Shown: one piece after another, positions 10,958 to 21,576 of the stretch
How the letters are laid out: every line of letters starts with the position of its first letter
Numbering within the stretch: the first letter of the stretch is position 1
Assembly: GCF_024529975.1 (NCBI RefSeq)
Contig: NZ_AP024897.1
Location: 2,232,001-2,296,000 of the forward strand
Source: Vibrio quintilis
Lineage (GTDB): Bacteria > Pseudomonadota > Gammaproteobacteria > Enterobacterales > Vibrionaceae
Length of the DNA stretch: 64,000 nt
Reading direction: 5' to 3'
Program-made: the position numbers and the translations under genes
The notes under the pieces: model-generated
Told to the model about the DNA's origin: nothing
Database searches by the model: none
Seen by the model: the letters and a program-made list of their open reading frames with translations, nothing else

Positions 10958-11314
10958 CTACAAAGCAAAGTCACTTGTTACTTTTACCCCAGCAATTAAT
11001 GGCTTCCCTTCAGAGCATTCCGCAATATATACCTGAACTTTTTTATGATGCATTAGTGCATTTCTTAACATTTTTTCATATTCCACATATGTACTTTCAA
11101 TATCTTGGGTAAAACCTGCTGATTTAGACTCAGTCTGACATATACCCGTAACCGGAGCTGTTTTAAATGTCACTTCAGCGCCTTGTTGATATGCTTTAGC
11201 ATCGTAAAAATCTGAGACACTTTCCACCGATAGTTTCTCAGTCCACTCTCCCGCAAATACGGAAGCAGTAACTGATAAACACAAGGGCAACAATAGATAT
11301 TTTGTAATTTTCAT
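10958..11314 (-). CDS. Small secreted protein, paralog B
   Basis: 118 residues, start ATG 11314 after AAGGAAAT. Signal peptide ends at SVFAG; the mature protein begins EWTEKLSVES and keeps two cysteines (GICQTES, AECSEG) aligned with paralog A. It lies 257 bases upstream of paralog A on the same strand. Overall identity to A is modest, so the duplication is not recent. No catalytic motif is visible. A small disulfide-bonded periplasmic or extracellular protein is the safest description. Confidence 0.75.
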   Translation of the reverse strand: MKITKYLLLPLCLSVTASVFAGEWTEKLSVESVSDFYDAKAYQQGAEVTFKTAPVTGICQTESKSAGFTQDIESTYVEYEKMLRNALMHHKKVQVYIAECSEGKPLIAGVKVTSDFAL

Positions 11315-11564
11315 GGCTATTTCCTTTTCTTAAATATTGCATTAATTGTTAGTATCTCACAAAATTTTGAACACCGTTCAATTGAGACTACAGATACTAT
11401 AAGAGAAGATATTGAATAAATAAAACAATGTTCAAAATTTTGAGCATACAATTTCAAAAATATTGATATTCGTCAGATTAAATTATGTTTTTAATCACTT
11501 ATAAATCAATAATCACACAAAAAGCGGTGGCATCTTCAATCCAGCTCCTGTTTAATGCATTATC

Positions 11565-12683
11565 ATGAAACAGAATGTCTACCAGAACCGACACATGCCA
11601 GAACATCACAACTCAGACAGGAAAGAACATGACCTCCGGCTTTGGATCGCTGCCGGTCAGCACGGTATTTTTAAAGCAGCGTTTTCTGTAGAAAATCAGA
11701 CCGTTTGCTATTTGGCCTGTGCTCAGGAAACAGCCCCGCTCAGAATGACCTATCTGATCAAACACCCTGATAAACCAATTCTTTACGGAATATTAAGAGG
11801 GGAAGGTTTCAGTCAGATCCATGCTTATCAGATTCTGGATAATGGCGACTTACAACTGATAAATTCTCTGGATGACTGCCCGGCAGGTGCTGCTCATATC
11901 AGTATTAATGATGAAGGTTCTTTACTGGCCGTGGCCTACTATTTAAGTGGTCAGGCGGGCATTTACGCCATCTTGCCATCTGGTGCACTTGGGATATTGA
12001 GGTATGAGATTCATCACTCGGGGAGCAGCCACCACCCTGAAAGGCAAACATCACCTCACCCGCACTGGACTGGCTTCAGCCTCAACTCAAATAGCTTCTA
12101 TGTAACCGACCTCGGGATTGATCAAATCTGCTGTTACCACTTCAAAAACAATCAGTTAAAGCTACAACAGAAAACTTTGACGACTCAGGGTGCCGGACCA
12201 AGGCATATGGCTTTCCATAAAGCATCTCATACTGCTTATGTCACAAATGAGCTTCAGGCATCCGTTTCGGCCTACCGTTACAATCCGGAAAATGGTCAGT
12301 TAACTGAGATAGAAACCATCAAAAGTTTCGTCAAGTCAGAACCGGAAAGGCCACATAACGTTTCAGATATTAAAATTCACCCTTCGGGTCAGTTTTTATA
12401 CGTACTTAACCGTGGCGTTGATTTGATCTCGGTCTTTCAAGTTGCTCAAAAGACCGGAAAGCTCACGTGGATAGCCAGTGAACCAGCGCACAGCACATCA
12501 TCACGATCAATCACCTTTGATGCAGAAGGACACCTGATGTTTGTCAGCGGGGAGTTCAGTGACACTGTCGTTATCTTTCACATCAACTCAAACACAGGGC
12601 AACTGGAGTGGCAACCACCGATCCTCACAGTTCCTGAACCAATGGCAATTGTGACTGAAACTATCGTCTTTAACCAAGGATGA
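11565..12683 (+). CDS. Lactonase family (6-phosphogluconolactonase-type) beta-propeller protein
   Basis: 372 residues of repeated beta-propeller blades with the family stretches GAGPRHMAFH, AYVTNELQASVSAYRYNPENGQL and IKIHPSGQFLYVLNRG. These match the Pgl/YbhE-type lactonase family, which hydrolyses 6-phosphogluconolactone in the oxidative pentose phosphate pathway; some members act on other lactones. No signal peptide is seen, so a cytoplasmic location is likely. Start ATG 11565 has no strong ribosome site; ATG 11595 is an alternative. The gene stands alone and ends at a terminator shared with the convergent rluB. Substrate is not certain. Confidence 0.78.
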   Translation: MKQNVYQNRHMPEHHNSDRKEHDLRLWIAAGQHGIFKAAFSVENQTVCYLACAQETAPLRMTYLIKHPDKPILYGILRGEGFSQIHAYQILDNGDLQLINSLDDCPAGAAHISINDEGSLLAVAYYLSGQAGIYAILPSGALGILRYEIHHSGSSHHPERQTSPHPHWTGFSLNSNSFYVTDLGIDQICCYHFKNNQLKLQQKTLTTQGAGPRHMAFHKASHTAYVTNELQASVSAYRYNPENGQLTEIETIKSFVKSEPERPHNVSDIKIHPSGQFLYVLNRGVDLISVFQVAQKTGKLTWIASEPAHSTSSRSITFDAEGHLMFVSGEFSDTVVIFHINSNTGQLEWQPPILTVPEPMAIVTETIVFNQG

Positions 12684-12692
12684 AGATGTAAA

Positions 12693-12720
12693 AAGAGCGC
12701 CTTTTGGAGCGCTCTTATTC
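12693..12720. terminator. Terminator between lactonase gene and rluB
   Basis: Perfect 8-base-pair stem AAGAGCGC / GCGCTCTT with an 8-base loop, A-rich on one side and T-rich on the other. It lies between convergent genes and could serve both strands. Confidence 0.8.
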
Positions 12721-12746
12721 TTATCTTCCGGGGGAAAACTAAAAGA

Positions 12747-13673
12747 TTAGCGGGAACGTTTATTTACGGGACCAGAACTTTTACCTGAACGACCGGCTTT
12801 TGCATTTCTGCCCTTTGGACTGGAGATTCGTTCTTCATGTCGTTTCACAGCCCGGCGAATTTTCTGACTTCTCGAACGTTCACGTTTACGGGAGGTATTA
12901 TCTTTAGACACATCAATCATTGTGCGCTGTTCCGGATTAAGCTCAACCAGCTCCCGCAAATAATTGACTTCTTTCAGAGTGAGTTCAACCCATCCTCCCC
13001 GGGGCAGCGCTTTATCCAGGAAAATGTCGCCATAGCGAACCCGCTTCAAGCGGCTGACCGTTGTATCCTGAGATTCCCACAACCGGCGGACTTCCCGGTT
13101 ACGTCCTTCGTTGATCACCACATAGAAGGTATGATTGATTCCTTCTCCACCGGCATAAACGATGTCTTCAAAACGGGCAACACCATCATCAAGCGTCACA
13201 CCATTCACCAGGTTCTTTATCATCTCTTCGGTCACATCGCCAAAGACACGAACAAGATATTCCCGTTCAACCTGACGACTCGGATGCATCAGCCGGTTGG
13301 CTAATTCGCCATCGGTTGTAAACAGTAACAGCCCTGAGGTATTCGCATCCAGTCTTCCGATAGAAACCCACCGGGAACCCCGGATTTTTGGTAACCGGTC
13401 AAAAACGGTACGCCGTCCTTCAGGATCATGACGGGTACAAAGCTCACCTTCAGGCTTATAATAAGCAAGGACTCGACAAATCACATCTTCCTGAGCTTTA
13501 ACAGAAACAGTATGTCCATCAATCCGGACCGTGGCATCTTCATCTTCCAGACGTTCACCCAGAATTGCCACTTTACCATCGACACTAACCCGCCCGGCCC
13601 GAATCAGTGTTTCCAGCTCACGACGTGAACCGTGACCTGCCCTTGCTAAAACCTTTTGTAACTTTTCGCTCAT
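12747..13673 (-). CDS. rluB: 23S rRNA pseudouridine synthase RluB
   Basis: Converts uridine 2605 of 23S rRNA (E. coli numbering) to pseudouridine. The 308-residue protein has an N-terminal S4 RNA-binding domain ([20 protein letters not shown]), the RsuA/RluB-type catalytic motif [12 protein letters not shown] with the active Asp, the [11 protein letters not shown] motif, and a basic Arg/Lys/Ser tail typical of RluB. It lies next to yciO and rnm as in E. coli. Confidence 0.94.
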   Translation of the reverse strand: MSEKLQKVLARAGHGSRRELETLIRAGRVSVDGKVAILGERLEDEDATVRIDGHTVSVKAQEDVICRVLAYYKPEGELCTRHDPEGRRTVFDRLPKIRGSRWVSIGRLDANTSGLLLFTTDGELANRLMHPSRQVEREYLVRVFGDVTEEMIKNLVNGVTLDDGVARFEDIVYAGGEGINHTFYVVINEGRNREVRRLWESQDTTVSRLKRVRYGDIFLDKALPRGGWVELTLKEVNYLRELVELNPEQRTMIDVSKDNTSRKRERSRSQKIRRAVKRHEERISSPKGRNAKAGRSGKSSGPVNKRSR

Positions 13674-13836
13674 TGATTTACCTTGCTGTGTCGTCTTCTC
13701 AGACGTCGAATAAAAATACGGCCTTTTACCGCGGCCGCGTATTATCTCAAATCACAAGTTAAAAAGCATCTGTTTTGATTGTCACCGGACCATGAAAAAT
13801 TCAATAGTCAACAGGTCTTATATATAATACAAGGAG

Positions 13837-14457
13837 CTATTCAAATGGTGTTGGATCGCCGGCACCAAGCCGCTGAACTATCATTTCACTCTCACTGAAG
13901 TCAATGACAGTCGTCGGCTGTTCCCCTAAATAACCACCATTCAGAATCACATCAACCGAATGCTCCAGCATATCCCGGATTTCTTCAGGGTCAGACTCAG
14001 TGGTGTCTTTACCAGGTAAGATTAAAGATGTCGACATCAGAGGTTCACCCAAGGCTTCAAGCAAATCCAGTGCAATGCGGTTATCCGGTACCCGGATACC
14101 AATGGTTTTTCTTTTCGGATTCATTAATCGTCTTGGTACTTCTTTCGTCCCTTTAAAGATAAAGGTATAAGGTCCGGGCGTATTGTTTCTCAACAAACGA
14201 AACGCGGTATTGTCGACACGTGCGTAGAGTGATAATTCGGAAAGGTCTCTGCACAGCAGAGTAAAATTGTGCTTATCATTCAAATGCCTGATCCGGCAAA
14301 TTTGCTCCAGTGCGGATTTATTTTCCAACTGACATCCCAATGCATATCCTGAGTCTGTCGGATAAACAATCACCCCGCCATTTCTTACAATCGCAACAGC
14401 CTGGTTAATTAACCGGGCCTGCGGGTTTTCAGGATGGACATAAAAATACTGACTCAT
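13837..14457 (-). CDS. yciO: YciO, Sua5/YrdC-family protein
   Basis: 206 residues with the YrdC-like dsRNA/nucleotide-binding fold: GGVIVYPTDSGYALGC near the N-terminus, KRKTIGIRVP and STSLILPG. Sequence and neighbours match E. coli YciO, a paralog of the threonylcarbamoyl-AMP synthase TsaC. Its exact cellular role is less certain than that of TsaC. The start ATG 14457 overlaps the stop of the upstream gene as TAATG, so the two are translationally coupled. Confidence 0.92.
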   Translation of the reverse strand: MSQYFYVHPENPQARLINQAVAIVRNGGVIVYPTDSGYALGCQLENKSALEQICRIRHLNDKHNFTLLCRDLSELSLYARVDNTAFRLLRNNTPGPYTFIFKGTKEVPRRLMNPKRKTIGIRVPDNRIALDLLEALGEPLMSTSLILPGKDTTESDPEEIRDMLEHSVDVILNGGYLGEQPTTVIDFSESEMIVQRLGAGDPTPFE

Positions 14458-15326
14458 TACGACTCCTCGTCATTAACGACGCTAACAAATGGGGGAAAAC
14501 CCCAATCTTTCCATACAGGTTCAATATCAGAAGGCAACCACAGATTTCGGCCTAAATCCAGCCAGGGAGATGGATAGTGGAAATCACTCCCCTGAGACGC
14601 TAGCAGGCCGTAGTGTAGCGCATTATTGGTTAAATTGCGCCTTTCCTGCGTGCCTTGTTGTGGCTGAGCCACTTCCATTGCATCTCCGCCAGCATCACGA
14701 AACGCTTCAATCAAACGCTTCAGCCACTTAGCACTGAGCTGATAACGTCCCGGATGTGCCAGAACAGCCTGACCTCCTGCCGCATGAATGGCTTCGATCG
14801 CATCATCAACCGAACACCAGTCAGGCGGAACATAACCCGGACAATTTCTGCTCAGATATTTTTTGAATACATGTTGCATTGACTTAGCGTACCCGTTTTC
14901 TACCAGCCAAATTGCAAAATGTCCCCGGGTTATCGCTGCATCTCCGGCAATCACAGACACTTCATCGAAAACTCCCGGACGGGTCGCTTTTTCCAGCCGG
15001 GAAGCAATCATACGCGCTCTTTCCTGCCGGCGGGATCGTTGCGCTTTCATCAATTCAACCAACGCCGGATGCTGCGGATCAATATTCAGCCCGACAATAT
15101 GAATATCTTTATTTTGCCAAACGGTAGATAACTCAATGCCATCGATCAGACATAAAGGAAGCTGATTTTGACGAATATGAAGCGAAGCCCGCTCTAACCC
15201 GTCAATGCAATCATGATCTGTGATTGCCAGCACTTCGATCCCACGCTCAACAGCCCGATCAATCAAAGCTTCCGGCGACAAACGTCCGTCTGAAGCTGTG
15301 GTGTGACTATGTAAATCTATTTTCAT
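14457..15326 (-). CDS. rnm: PHP-domain 5'-3' exoribonuclease (RNase AM / YciV)
   Basis: PHP-family metal-dependent phosphoesterase. The N-terminal metal motif [31 protein letters not shown] and the late GSDFHYPS are all present. The E. coli ortholog is described as a 5'-3' exonuclease/oligoribonuclease that also trims 5' ends of ribosomal RNA. The open frame begins at 15344, but ATG 15326 starts right before IDLHSHT, the usual beginning of this family. It is divergent from trpL, so its promoter shares the 15327-15413 interval with the trp operator. Confidence 0.9.
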   Translation of the reverse strand: MKIDLHSHTTASDGRLSPEALIDRAVERGIEVLAITDHDCIDGLERASLHIRQNQLPLCLIDGIELSTVWQNKDIHIVGLNIDPQHPALVELMKAQRSRRQERARMIASRLEKATRPGVFDEVSVIAGDAAITRGHFAIWLVENGYAKSMQHVFKKYLSRNCPGYVPPDWCSVDDAIEAIHAAGGQAVLAHPGRYQLSAKWLKRLIEAFRDAGGDAMEVAQPQQGTQERRNLTNNALHYGLLASQGSDFHYPSPWLDLGRNLWLPSDIEPVWKDWGFPPFVSVVNDEES

Positions 15327-15349
15327 TTTTATTTTTACCAACAAAAGGC

Positions 15350-15385
15350 TTGACTTTTTACTGCCGCACTAGTTTACTAGTACAA
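15350..15385 (+). promoter_or_regulatory. trp promoter with TrpR-type operator
   Basis: A -35 box TTGACT (15350-15355) and a -10-like TTTACT (15373-15378) are 17 bases apart. The -10 lies inside the palindrome CACTAGTTTACTAGTAC (about 15367-15383), nearly identical to the E. coli trp operator core ACTAGTTAACTAGT. This layout implies tryptophan-dependent repression by TrpR; trpR itself is not in the window. Confidence 0.88.
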
Positions 15386-15413
15386 AAATACACGAACGAA
15401 TACAGGCCGCTCC

Positions 15414-15527
15414 ATGTTACAGGAATTCACGATGAATCTGAAATGCACGCTATCCCGCACAAATGCCCCCGTTCTTACTGGTGGCTGGTGGCGTCTGAAC
15501 CTGTTTTCACGGCGGGCTGCCTGTTGA
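15414..15527 (+). CDS. trpL: trp operon leader peptide
   Basis: Short ORF upstream of trpE with two adjacent Trp codons: the peptide reads MLQEFTMNLKCTLS... and contains GGWWRLN. Start ATG 15414 gives 37 residues. ATG 15432 has a better ribosome site (AGGA, 8 bases upstream) and would give 31. The Trp codons lie about 55 bases before the attenuator, as required for ribosome-stalling attenuation. Confidence 0.85.
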   Translation: MLQEFTMNLKCTLSRTNAPVLTGGWWRLNLFSRRAAC

Positions 15528-15568
15528 TCTGAATGAAATTAAGAAGCCCGCAATTTGCGGGTTTTTTT
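15511..15568 (+). terminator. trp attenuator (antiterminator and terminator)
   Basis: The terminator stem CCCGC/GCGGG (15547-15561) is followed by seven T. The upstream segment GCGGGCT (about 15513-15519) is the exact complement of AGCCCGC (15545-15551), so it can form the competing 2:3 antiterminator hairpin. This is the classical transcription attenuation arrangement. Confidence 0.85.
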
Positions 15569-15699
15569 CTGCTTTTTTCAGTCAAAACTAACAACATTAA
15601 CGAAAAATTAACAACGAAATTCACCGAAACATAACAACGTACAGCAATACATCACCCGTGACCAAGGTCATGTGATGTCAGGAGTTTAAGGGTTATCAA

Positions 15700-17277
15700 A
15701 TGAATAACACCATACATATTAATACACTGGGTAACATCCGCCTGGTCACGACAAGCATGCCTTATCATGCCGATCCGACCGTCCTGTTTCATACACTGTG
15801 TGAAAAAAAGACGGATAGCTTACTGCTTGAATCAGCCGAAATTGATTCCAAAGCCAATTTAAAGAGTCTGCTGTTAATTGATGCAGCCGTGCGGATTACC
15901 TGTACAGGGCATAAAGTCACCTTTCAGGCGCTGACAGAAAACGGCCAGGCTTTAATCAGCCATCTGGCAAAAAATATTAAGGCAGACATACAAACCGGGC
16001 AGACGGAACAAACCCTGTCATTATTTTTTTCTGCACCGGATCAGACACTCGATGAAGACAGCCGGCTGAGGGAATCCTCTTCATTTGATGCGCTTCGCCT
16101 GGTTCAGCACAGCTTTGACCGGACTGATCTGGACAGATACGCCATTTTTCTCGGGGGTGTCTTTGCTTACGATTTAGTTGCAAACTTTGAACCGCTGGGA
16201 GAAGTAAAAGGAAAAAACAAGTGTCCTGACTATGTTTTCTACGTCGCTGAAACACTGATGATTGTCGACCATCAAAGCCAGACCTGTCAGGTCCGGGGAA
16301 CATTGTTTAATCCGGTCGCCAGCACAGAAGAGAAAGTGACGGCAAGGCTCGAAGCCATTACACATCAGTGTAAAGATTTAAAACCACTGCCTGACTTTCC
16401 GCCACTCAGCTCAGAAGATGTCACACCTTCTGTTTCCGATCAGGCTTATTGTGACATCGTTGAAGATCTGAAAGGCTATATTGTCCGGGGCGATATTTTT
16501 CAGGTCGTGCCTTCCCGGACATTCAGCCTGCCTTGCCCTTCCCCGTTGACTGCTTATAAAAAGCTGAAAGATAACAACCCAAGCCCGTATATGTTTTATA
16601 TTCAGGACGAACTGTTTACGCTGTTCGGTGCCTCTCCGGAAAGTGCTCTGAAATATGATCAAAGCTCCAACCAGATTGAAATCTATCCGATTGCCGGGAC
16701 CCGCCACCGGGGTAAAAATCCGGACGGCTCGATCAATCTTGATCTGGACGGACGCATCGAGCTGGACCTGCGTTGTGACCGGAAAGAAAACGCAGAACAC
16801 ATGATGTTAGTCGATCTGGCACGTAACGATGTGGCCCGTATCTCTCAGGCCGGTTCAAGACATGTGGCCGATTTACTGAAAGTTGATCGTTACAGCCATG
16901 TGATGCATCTCGTATCCCGGGTTGTCGGCCAGTTGCGTTCGGATTTAGATGCACTACATGCTTATCAGGCATGTATGAATATGGGCACACTCACCGGTGC
17001 GCCAAAAATCAGAGCGATGCAGCTCATTCGGTCCGTAGAAAAAGAACGCCGCGGCAGTTATGGCGGTGCTGTTGGTTACCTGACGGGAGAAGGTGACCTC
17101 GATACCTGTATCGTGATTCGCTCAGCCTACGTCGAAAATGGTATCGCCAACGTACAGGCAGGCGCCGGTATTGTCTATGATTCCGATCCACAGGCGGAAG
17201 CTGATGAAACCCGGAGCAAAGCTCAGGCTGTTATTTCAGCAATTCAAACAGCACATACGCTTTCATCAGGAAAATAA
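15700..17277 (+). CDS. trpE: Anthranilate synthase component I
   Basis: First committed step of tryptophan synthesis: chorismate plus glutamine-derived ammonia to anthranilate. At 525 residues it is a full-length chorismate-binding enzyme. The tryptophan feedback site LLESAEI lies at residues 42-48. Catalytic-domain motifs include DIFQVVPSR, PSPYMFYI, IAGTRHRG, LMLVDLARND, GTLTGAPKIRAMQ and GGAVGYL. The AGGAG at about 15680 is distant and a second purine run lies closer. It is the first structural gene of the trp operon after the attenuator. Confidence 0.97.
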   Translation: MNNTIHINTLGNIRLVTTSMPYHADPTVLFHTLCEKKTDSLLLESAEIDSKANLKSLLLIDAAVRITCTGHKVTFQALTENGQALISHLAKNIKADIQTGQTEQTLSLFFSAPDQTLDEDSRLRESSSFDALRLVQHSFDRTDLDRYAIFLGGVFAYDLVANFEPLGEVKGKNKCPDYVFYVAETLMIVDHQSQTCQVRGTLFNPVASTEEKVTARLEAITHQCKDLKPLPDFPPLSSEDVTPSVSDQAYCDIVEDLKGYIVRGDIFQVVPSRTFSLPCPSPLTAYKKLKDNNPSPYMFYIQDELFTLFGASPESALKYDQSSNQIEIYPIAGTRHRGKNPDGSINLDLDGRIELDLRCDRKENAEHMMLVDLARNDVARISQAGSRHVADLLKVDRYSHVMHLVSRVVGQLRSDLDALHAYQACMNMGTLTGAPKIRAMQLIRSVEKERRGSYGGAVGYLTGEGDLDTCIVIRSAYVENGIANVQAGAGIVYDSDPQAEADETRSKAQAVISAIQTAHTLSSGK

Positions 17278-17289
17278 AGGATCAGCATC

Positions 17290-17868
17290 ATGGCTCACAT
17301 TATCTTTATCGACAATTTCGATTCATTTACTTATAACCTGGTTGATCAGTTCCGTTCTCTTGGTCATCAGGTAACTGTTTACCGTAACCAGATTGAAGCG
17401 GCCCGGATTGTATCCGCGGTCCGCGCAGCAGAAACCCCGGTAGTGGTTTTATCTCCCGGTCCCGGCATTCCGTCAGAAGCGGGTTGCGTGCCGGAACTGC
17501 TTCAGACTCTGAAAGGCGAAGTGCCGGTGATCGGTATCTGTCTGGGGCATCAGGCGATTGTAGAAGCTTATGGCGGCAAAGTTGCCGGAGCCGGTGAAAT
17601 CGTCCACGGCAAAGTCTCATTAATGACTTACCAGCCACATCAGGTTTATCAGGGATTGCCTTCCCCGCTGACGATTGCCAGATACCACTCATTAGTCGCA
17701 ACACATGTGCCGGACAGCTTAACAGTAACGGCTGAAGTGGATGGCCTTGTTATGTCAGTGATTCACGAGCAGGATAAAGTCTGCGGATTTCAGTTCCATC
17801 CGGAGTCAATTATGACCACGTACGGTGCACAATTGCTGGAAAATACCATCGAATGGGCACTGCAGTAA
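17290..17868 (+). CDS. trpG: Anthranilate synthase component II (glutamine amidotransferase)
   Basis: Supplies ammonia to TrpE by glutamine hydrolysis. The 192-residue class I amidotransferase has the catalytic triad visible as Cys84 in GICLGHQ and His170/Glu172 in FHPES. It is a separate gene, unlike the trpG-trpD fusion of enterobacteria. It starts 12 bases after the trpE stop. Confidence 0.96.
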   Translation: MAHIIFIDNFDSFTYNLVDQFRSLGHQVTVYRNQIEAARIVSAVRAAETPVVVLSPGPGIPSEAGCVPELLQTLKGEVPVIGICLGHQAIVEAYGGKVAGAGEIVHGKVSLMTYQPHQVYQGLPSPLTIARYHSLVATHVPDSLTVTAEVDGLVMSVIHEQDKVCGFQFHPESIMTTYGAQLLENTIEWALQ

Positions 17869-17925
17869 TCTGCTGTTTTTCATTCCCGACATGTCGACTG
17901 AAACAGAATTAAAGGTAAAAACATC

Positions 17926-18924
17926 ATGCAAGCTATTATCGATAAACTGTATGCGCAAACCCCGCTTTCCCAGCAGGAATCTTATCAGTTATTTGAGCAG
18001 ATTATCCGCGGTGAGATGGAACCGCTTCTGATGGCAGCATTACTCACCGCACTGAAAATTAAAGGTGAGACACCAGAAGAGATATCAGGAGCAGCACAGG
18101 CGTTACTGGATAATGCTGTCGCTTTCCCCCGGCCAGATTACGACTTTGCCGATATTGTCGGAACCGGTGGCGATGGTGCAAATACAATCAATATTTCAAC
18201 CACAGCGGCTTTTGTCGCCGCAGGCTGTGGTGTGAAAGTCGCCAAACACGGAAACCGCAGCGTGTCCAGTAAATCCGGTTCTTCCGACTTGCTGGATGCA
18301 TTTGGCATCAATCTGGCGATGACGCCGGAAAATACCCGCAAAGCGATTGATGAGCTGGGCGTTGCTTTCTTATTTGCGCCGCAGTATCACGGCGGTGTCC
18401 GCCATGCAATGCCGGTTCGCCAGACATTAAAAACCAGAACCATTTTCAACATTCTCGGCCCGTTAATTAACCCGGCGCGGCCCAATATCGAACTGATGGG
18501 TGTCTATGATTCGGCGTTAATTCAGCCCATCGCAGAAACCATGCTGAAAATGGGCATGAAACGGGCGGCGGTCGTTCATGGTTCAGGTCTGGACGAAGTC
18601 GCGATTCACGGTATAACTCAGGTTGCGGAAATCCACAACGGGAAAATTACCCGTTACACACTGACACCGGAGGACTTTGGTCTGAACACCTTCCCGCTGG
18701 AATCAATTAAAGGCGGTGCACCTGAAGAAAACCGTCAGATTATTGAAGATATTCTTACCGGGAAAGGAACCGAAGCTCAAATGTCTGCGGTCGCCGTCAA
18801 CGTTGCGCTATTATTGCGTCTCTTCGGACAGGAAGACCTGAAAGAAAATGCCGCCAAAGCTATGCATGTCATGCAAACCGGTCAGGCATTTCATCTGGTT
18901 AAACAACTTGCAGCGCAAGGGTAA
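17926..18924 (+). CDS. trpD: Anthranilate phosphoribosyltransferase
   Basis: Transfers phosphoribose from PRPP to anthranilate. The 332-residue protein matches the family length. It has the PRPP-binding GTGGDG and the KHGNRSVSSKSGSSDLL motif, and LGPLINPARP later. It lacks the N-terminal amidotransferase found in the fused enterobacterial version. Confidence 0.96.
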   Translation: MQAIIDKLYAQTPLSQQESYQLFEQIIRGEMEPLLMAALLTALKIKGETPEEISGAAQALLDNAVAFPRPDYDFADIVGTGGDGANTINISTTAAFVAAGCGVKVAKHGNRSVSSKSGSSDLLDAFGINLAMTPENTRKAIDELGVAFLFAPQYHGGVRHAMPVRQTLKTRTIFNILGPLINPARPNIELMGVYDSALIQPIAETMLKMGMKRAAVVHGSGLDEVAIHGITQVAEIHNGKITRYTLTPEDFGLNTFPLESIKGGAPEENRQIIEDILTGKGTEAQMSAVAVNVALLLRLFGQEDLKENAAKAMHVMQTGQAFHLVKQLAAQG

Positions 18925-18928
18925 ACAC

Positions 18929-20338
18929 ATGGACAAGCAATTATCAGAACATATTTCAACCCGGCATACCGAGATGGCTGAAGTACTGGCCCGGATCGTC
19001 AAAGACAAAGCAATCTGGCTGGAAGAACGCATGCAATCCCAGCCGCTGGTCTCATTTCAGGATGAGCTTTCACCGTCTGACCGAAGCTTCTACGACGCAC
19101 TGAATACGGGCAAAACTGCCTTTATTCTGGAGTGTAAAAAAGCCTCTCCGTCAAAAGGACTGATCCGCGAAGATTTTAATCTTGATGATATCGCCTGCGT
19201 TTACCGCAACCACGCGAACGCGATTTCGGTATTAACTGATGAGAAATACTTCCAGGGAAATCTTGAGTTTTTACCCCGGGTACGCCATCAGGTCACTCAA
19301 CCTGTATTGTGTAAGGATTTCATGCTGGATCCATACCAGGTCAGCCTCGCCAGATACTACGGGGCCGATGCGATTTTGCTGATGCTTTCGGTGCTAGAGG
19401 ACGATGCTTACCGCAACATGGCTGACGTCGCCCATTCACTGAATATGGGAGTTTTAACCGAAGTCAGTAATGAAGAAGAGCTTGAACGCGCCCTCGCTCT
19501 CAATGCAAAAGTCATCGGGATCAATAACCGCAATTTGCGGGATCTGACCACAGACCTGAACCGGACTAAACAACTGGCGCCCAAAATTCCGGATGGGATT
19601 ACCATCATTTCCGAGTCAGGAATTTATACCAACCAGCAGGTACGGGAGCTGGCACAGCATGCGCATGGCTTTTTAATCGGCAGCTCGTTAATGTCTGAAG
19701 AAAATCTGGAACTTGCAGTACGCCGGGTCACGCTCGGAGAAAATAAAGTATGCGGCCTGACCCGCCCACAGGATGCTGCTCAGGTTTATCAGGCGGGTGC
19801 GGTCTATGGCGGATTGATTTTTGTGGAAACCTCTCCGCGCTACGTCACGGCAGAACAGGCAAAAACCGTGATCGATGCCGCGCCGTTAAATTATGTCGGG
19901 GTCTTTCGTGATATGCCGGCTGAATCATTATGTGATATCGCACATCAGCTTTCACTGAATGCGGTTCAGTTACACGGTCACGAAGATCAGGCTTATGTCA
20001 GTCACCTCCGTGACCGGCTCGATCCGTCTGTGGCTATCTGGAAAGCCTACGGTGTCAGCGACCACGTTCCGGAGCCACTGTTGCACCATGTTGACCGCCA
20101 CCTCTATGATACCAAATCAGGCAATCAGTCCGGCGGCACCGGTTTAACATTCGACTGGACGCAGCTTCCCCGGACATCAGATGTCATGCTGGCAGGTGGT
20201 CTGTCACCGGACAATGCCCAACACGCAGCCTCCCTTGGCTGTGCCGGATTAGACTTCAACTCAGGCGTTGAATCTGCCCCCGGCATAAAAGATGCCCGAA
20301 AAATACAACAGGTTTTTCAGCAAGTCAGAAATTACTGA
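18929..20338 (+). CDS. trpCF: Bifunctional IGP synthase / phosphoribosylanthranilate isomerase
   Basis: Two fused TIM barrels, 469 residues. The N-terminal half (TrpC) shows [37 protein letters not shown] and SESGI. The C-terminal half (TrpF) begins around [11 protein letters not shown] and includes VQLHGHED and LAGGLSPDN. Together they convert phosphoribosylanthranilate to indole-3-glycerol phosphate. ATG 18929, 4 bases after the trpD stop, is chosen; the open frame upstream lies within trpD. Confidence 0.95.
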   Translation: MDKQLSEHISTRHTEMAEVLARIVKDKAIWLEERMQSQPLVSFQDELSPSDRSFYDALNTGKTAFILECKKASPSKGLIREDFNLDDIACVYRNHANAISVLTDEKYFQGNLEFLPRVRHQVTQPVLCKDFMLDPYQVSLARYYGADAILLMLSVLEDDAYRNMADVAHSLNMGVLTEVSNEEELERALALNAKVIGINNRNLRDLTTDLNRTKQLAPKIPDGITIISESGIYTNQQVRELAQHAHGFLIGSSLMSEENLELAVRRVTLGENKVCGLTRPQDAAQVYQAGAVYGGLIFVETSPRYVTAEQAKTVIDAAPLNYVGVFRDMPAESLCDIAHQLSLNAVQLHGHEDQAYVSHLRDRLDPSVAIWKAYGVSDHVPEPLLHHVDRHLYDTKSGNQSGGTGLTFDWTQLPRTSDVMLAGGLSPDNAQHAASLGCAGLDFNSGVESAPGIKDARKIQQVFQQVRNY

Positions 20339-20385
20339 ACACCATCGCAACAAAAGCAGTTAACGAATTACAAGGAATCAAAGTT

Positions 20386-21576
20386 ATGTCTAAATTAGAC
20401 GCATATTTCGGCGAATACGGAGGACAATACGTTCCCCAGATCTTAGTTCCTGCGCTTGATCAACTGGAACAGGCATTCATAGATGCACAGCAGGATCCTG
20501 AATTTCGCTCCGAATTCATGTCATTACTCCAGGAATATGCCGGACGCCCGACAGCATTAACACTGACACGGAACCTGGTCAAAGGCACCAAAACAAAACT
20601 CTATCTGAAACGTGAAGATTTACTTCACGGTGGCGCTCATAAAACCAATCAGGTACTTGGACAGGTTCTGCTGGCCAAACGCATGGGAAAAACAGAAATT
20701 ATTGCTGAAACCGGCGCCGGGCAGCATGGCGTGGCAACCGCAATTGCCTGTGCCCTGATGGATCTCAAATGCCGGGTGTATATGGGCGCGAAAGACGTTG
20801 AACGCCAAAGCCCGAACGTGTTCAGAATGCGTCTGATGGGCGCTGAAGTCATCCCGGTACATTCCGGTTCTTCCACGCTGAAAGATGCCTGTAATGAAGC
20901 ACTGCGCGACTGGTCTGCTTCTTACGAAACCGCCCATTATCTGTTAGGCACAGCGGCTGGCCCTCACCCGTTCCCGACCATTGTCCGCGAGTTTCAGCGG
21001 ATTATCGGTGAAGAGACCAAAAACCAGATTCTGGCCCGTGAAGGCAGTCTGCCGGATGCGGTGATCGCCTGTGTCGGCGGTGGTTCAAACGCCATTGGCA
21101 TGTTTGCTGACTTTATTGATGAGCAGGATGTTCGCCTGATTGGGGTTGAACCGGGTGGTAAAGGCGTGGATACACCGATGCACGGCGCTCCGCTCAAGCA
21201 TGCGAAAACCGGGATATTCTTCGGCATGAAAGCACCGCTGATGCAGGATGAAAATGGTCAGGTGGAAGAGTCTTACTCCGTTTCTGCCGGGCTGGATTTC
21301 CCGTCTGTCGGACCGCAGCACGCCTATTTAAATGCCACCGGCAGAGCTGAATATGTCAACATCACTGATGATGAAGCACTGGACGCCTTCCAGGATCTGG
21401 CCCGCCATGAAGGCATTATCGGCGCACTGGAATCCTCTCACGCGCTGGCACATGCCCTGAAAATGGCCAAAGCTGAACCTGAAAAAGAACAGGTTCTGAT
21501 CGTCAACTTATCCGGACGCGGAGATAAAGACATCTTCACTGTCCACAAAATTCTGGAAGAAAAAGGAGAGCTGTAA
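20386..21576 (+). CDS. trpB: Tryptophan synthase beta chain
   Basis: PLP enzyme that joins indole and serine to give tryptophan. The 396-residue protein has the PLP Lys at residue 86 in GGAHKTNQ, the ETGAGQHG loop and the phosphate-binding [15 protein letters not shown] precedes the start. Its TAA overlaps the ATG of trpA (TAATG), consistent with coupled synthesis of the alpha2-beta2 complex. Confidence 0.97.
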   Translation: MSKLDAYFGEYGGQYVPQILVPALDQLEQAFIDAQQDPEFRSEFMSLLQEYAGRPTALTLTRNLVKGTKTKLYLKREDLLHGGAHKTNQVLGQVLLAKRMGKTEIIAETGAGQHGVATAIACALMDLKCRVYMGAKDVERQSPNVFRMRLMGAEVIPVHSGSSTLKDACNEALRDWSASYETAHYLLGTAAGPHPFPTIVREFQRIIGEETKNQILAREGSLPDAVIACVGGGSNAIGMFADFIDEQDVRLIGVEPGGKGVDTPMHGAPLKHAKTGIFFGMKAPLMQDENGQVEESYSVSAGLDFPSVGPQHAYLNATGRAEYVNITDDEALDAFQDLARHEGIIGALESSHALAHALKMAKAEPEKEQVLIVNLSGRGDKDIFTVHKILEEKGEL

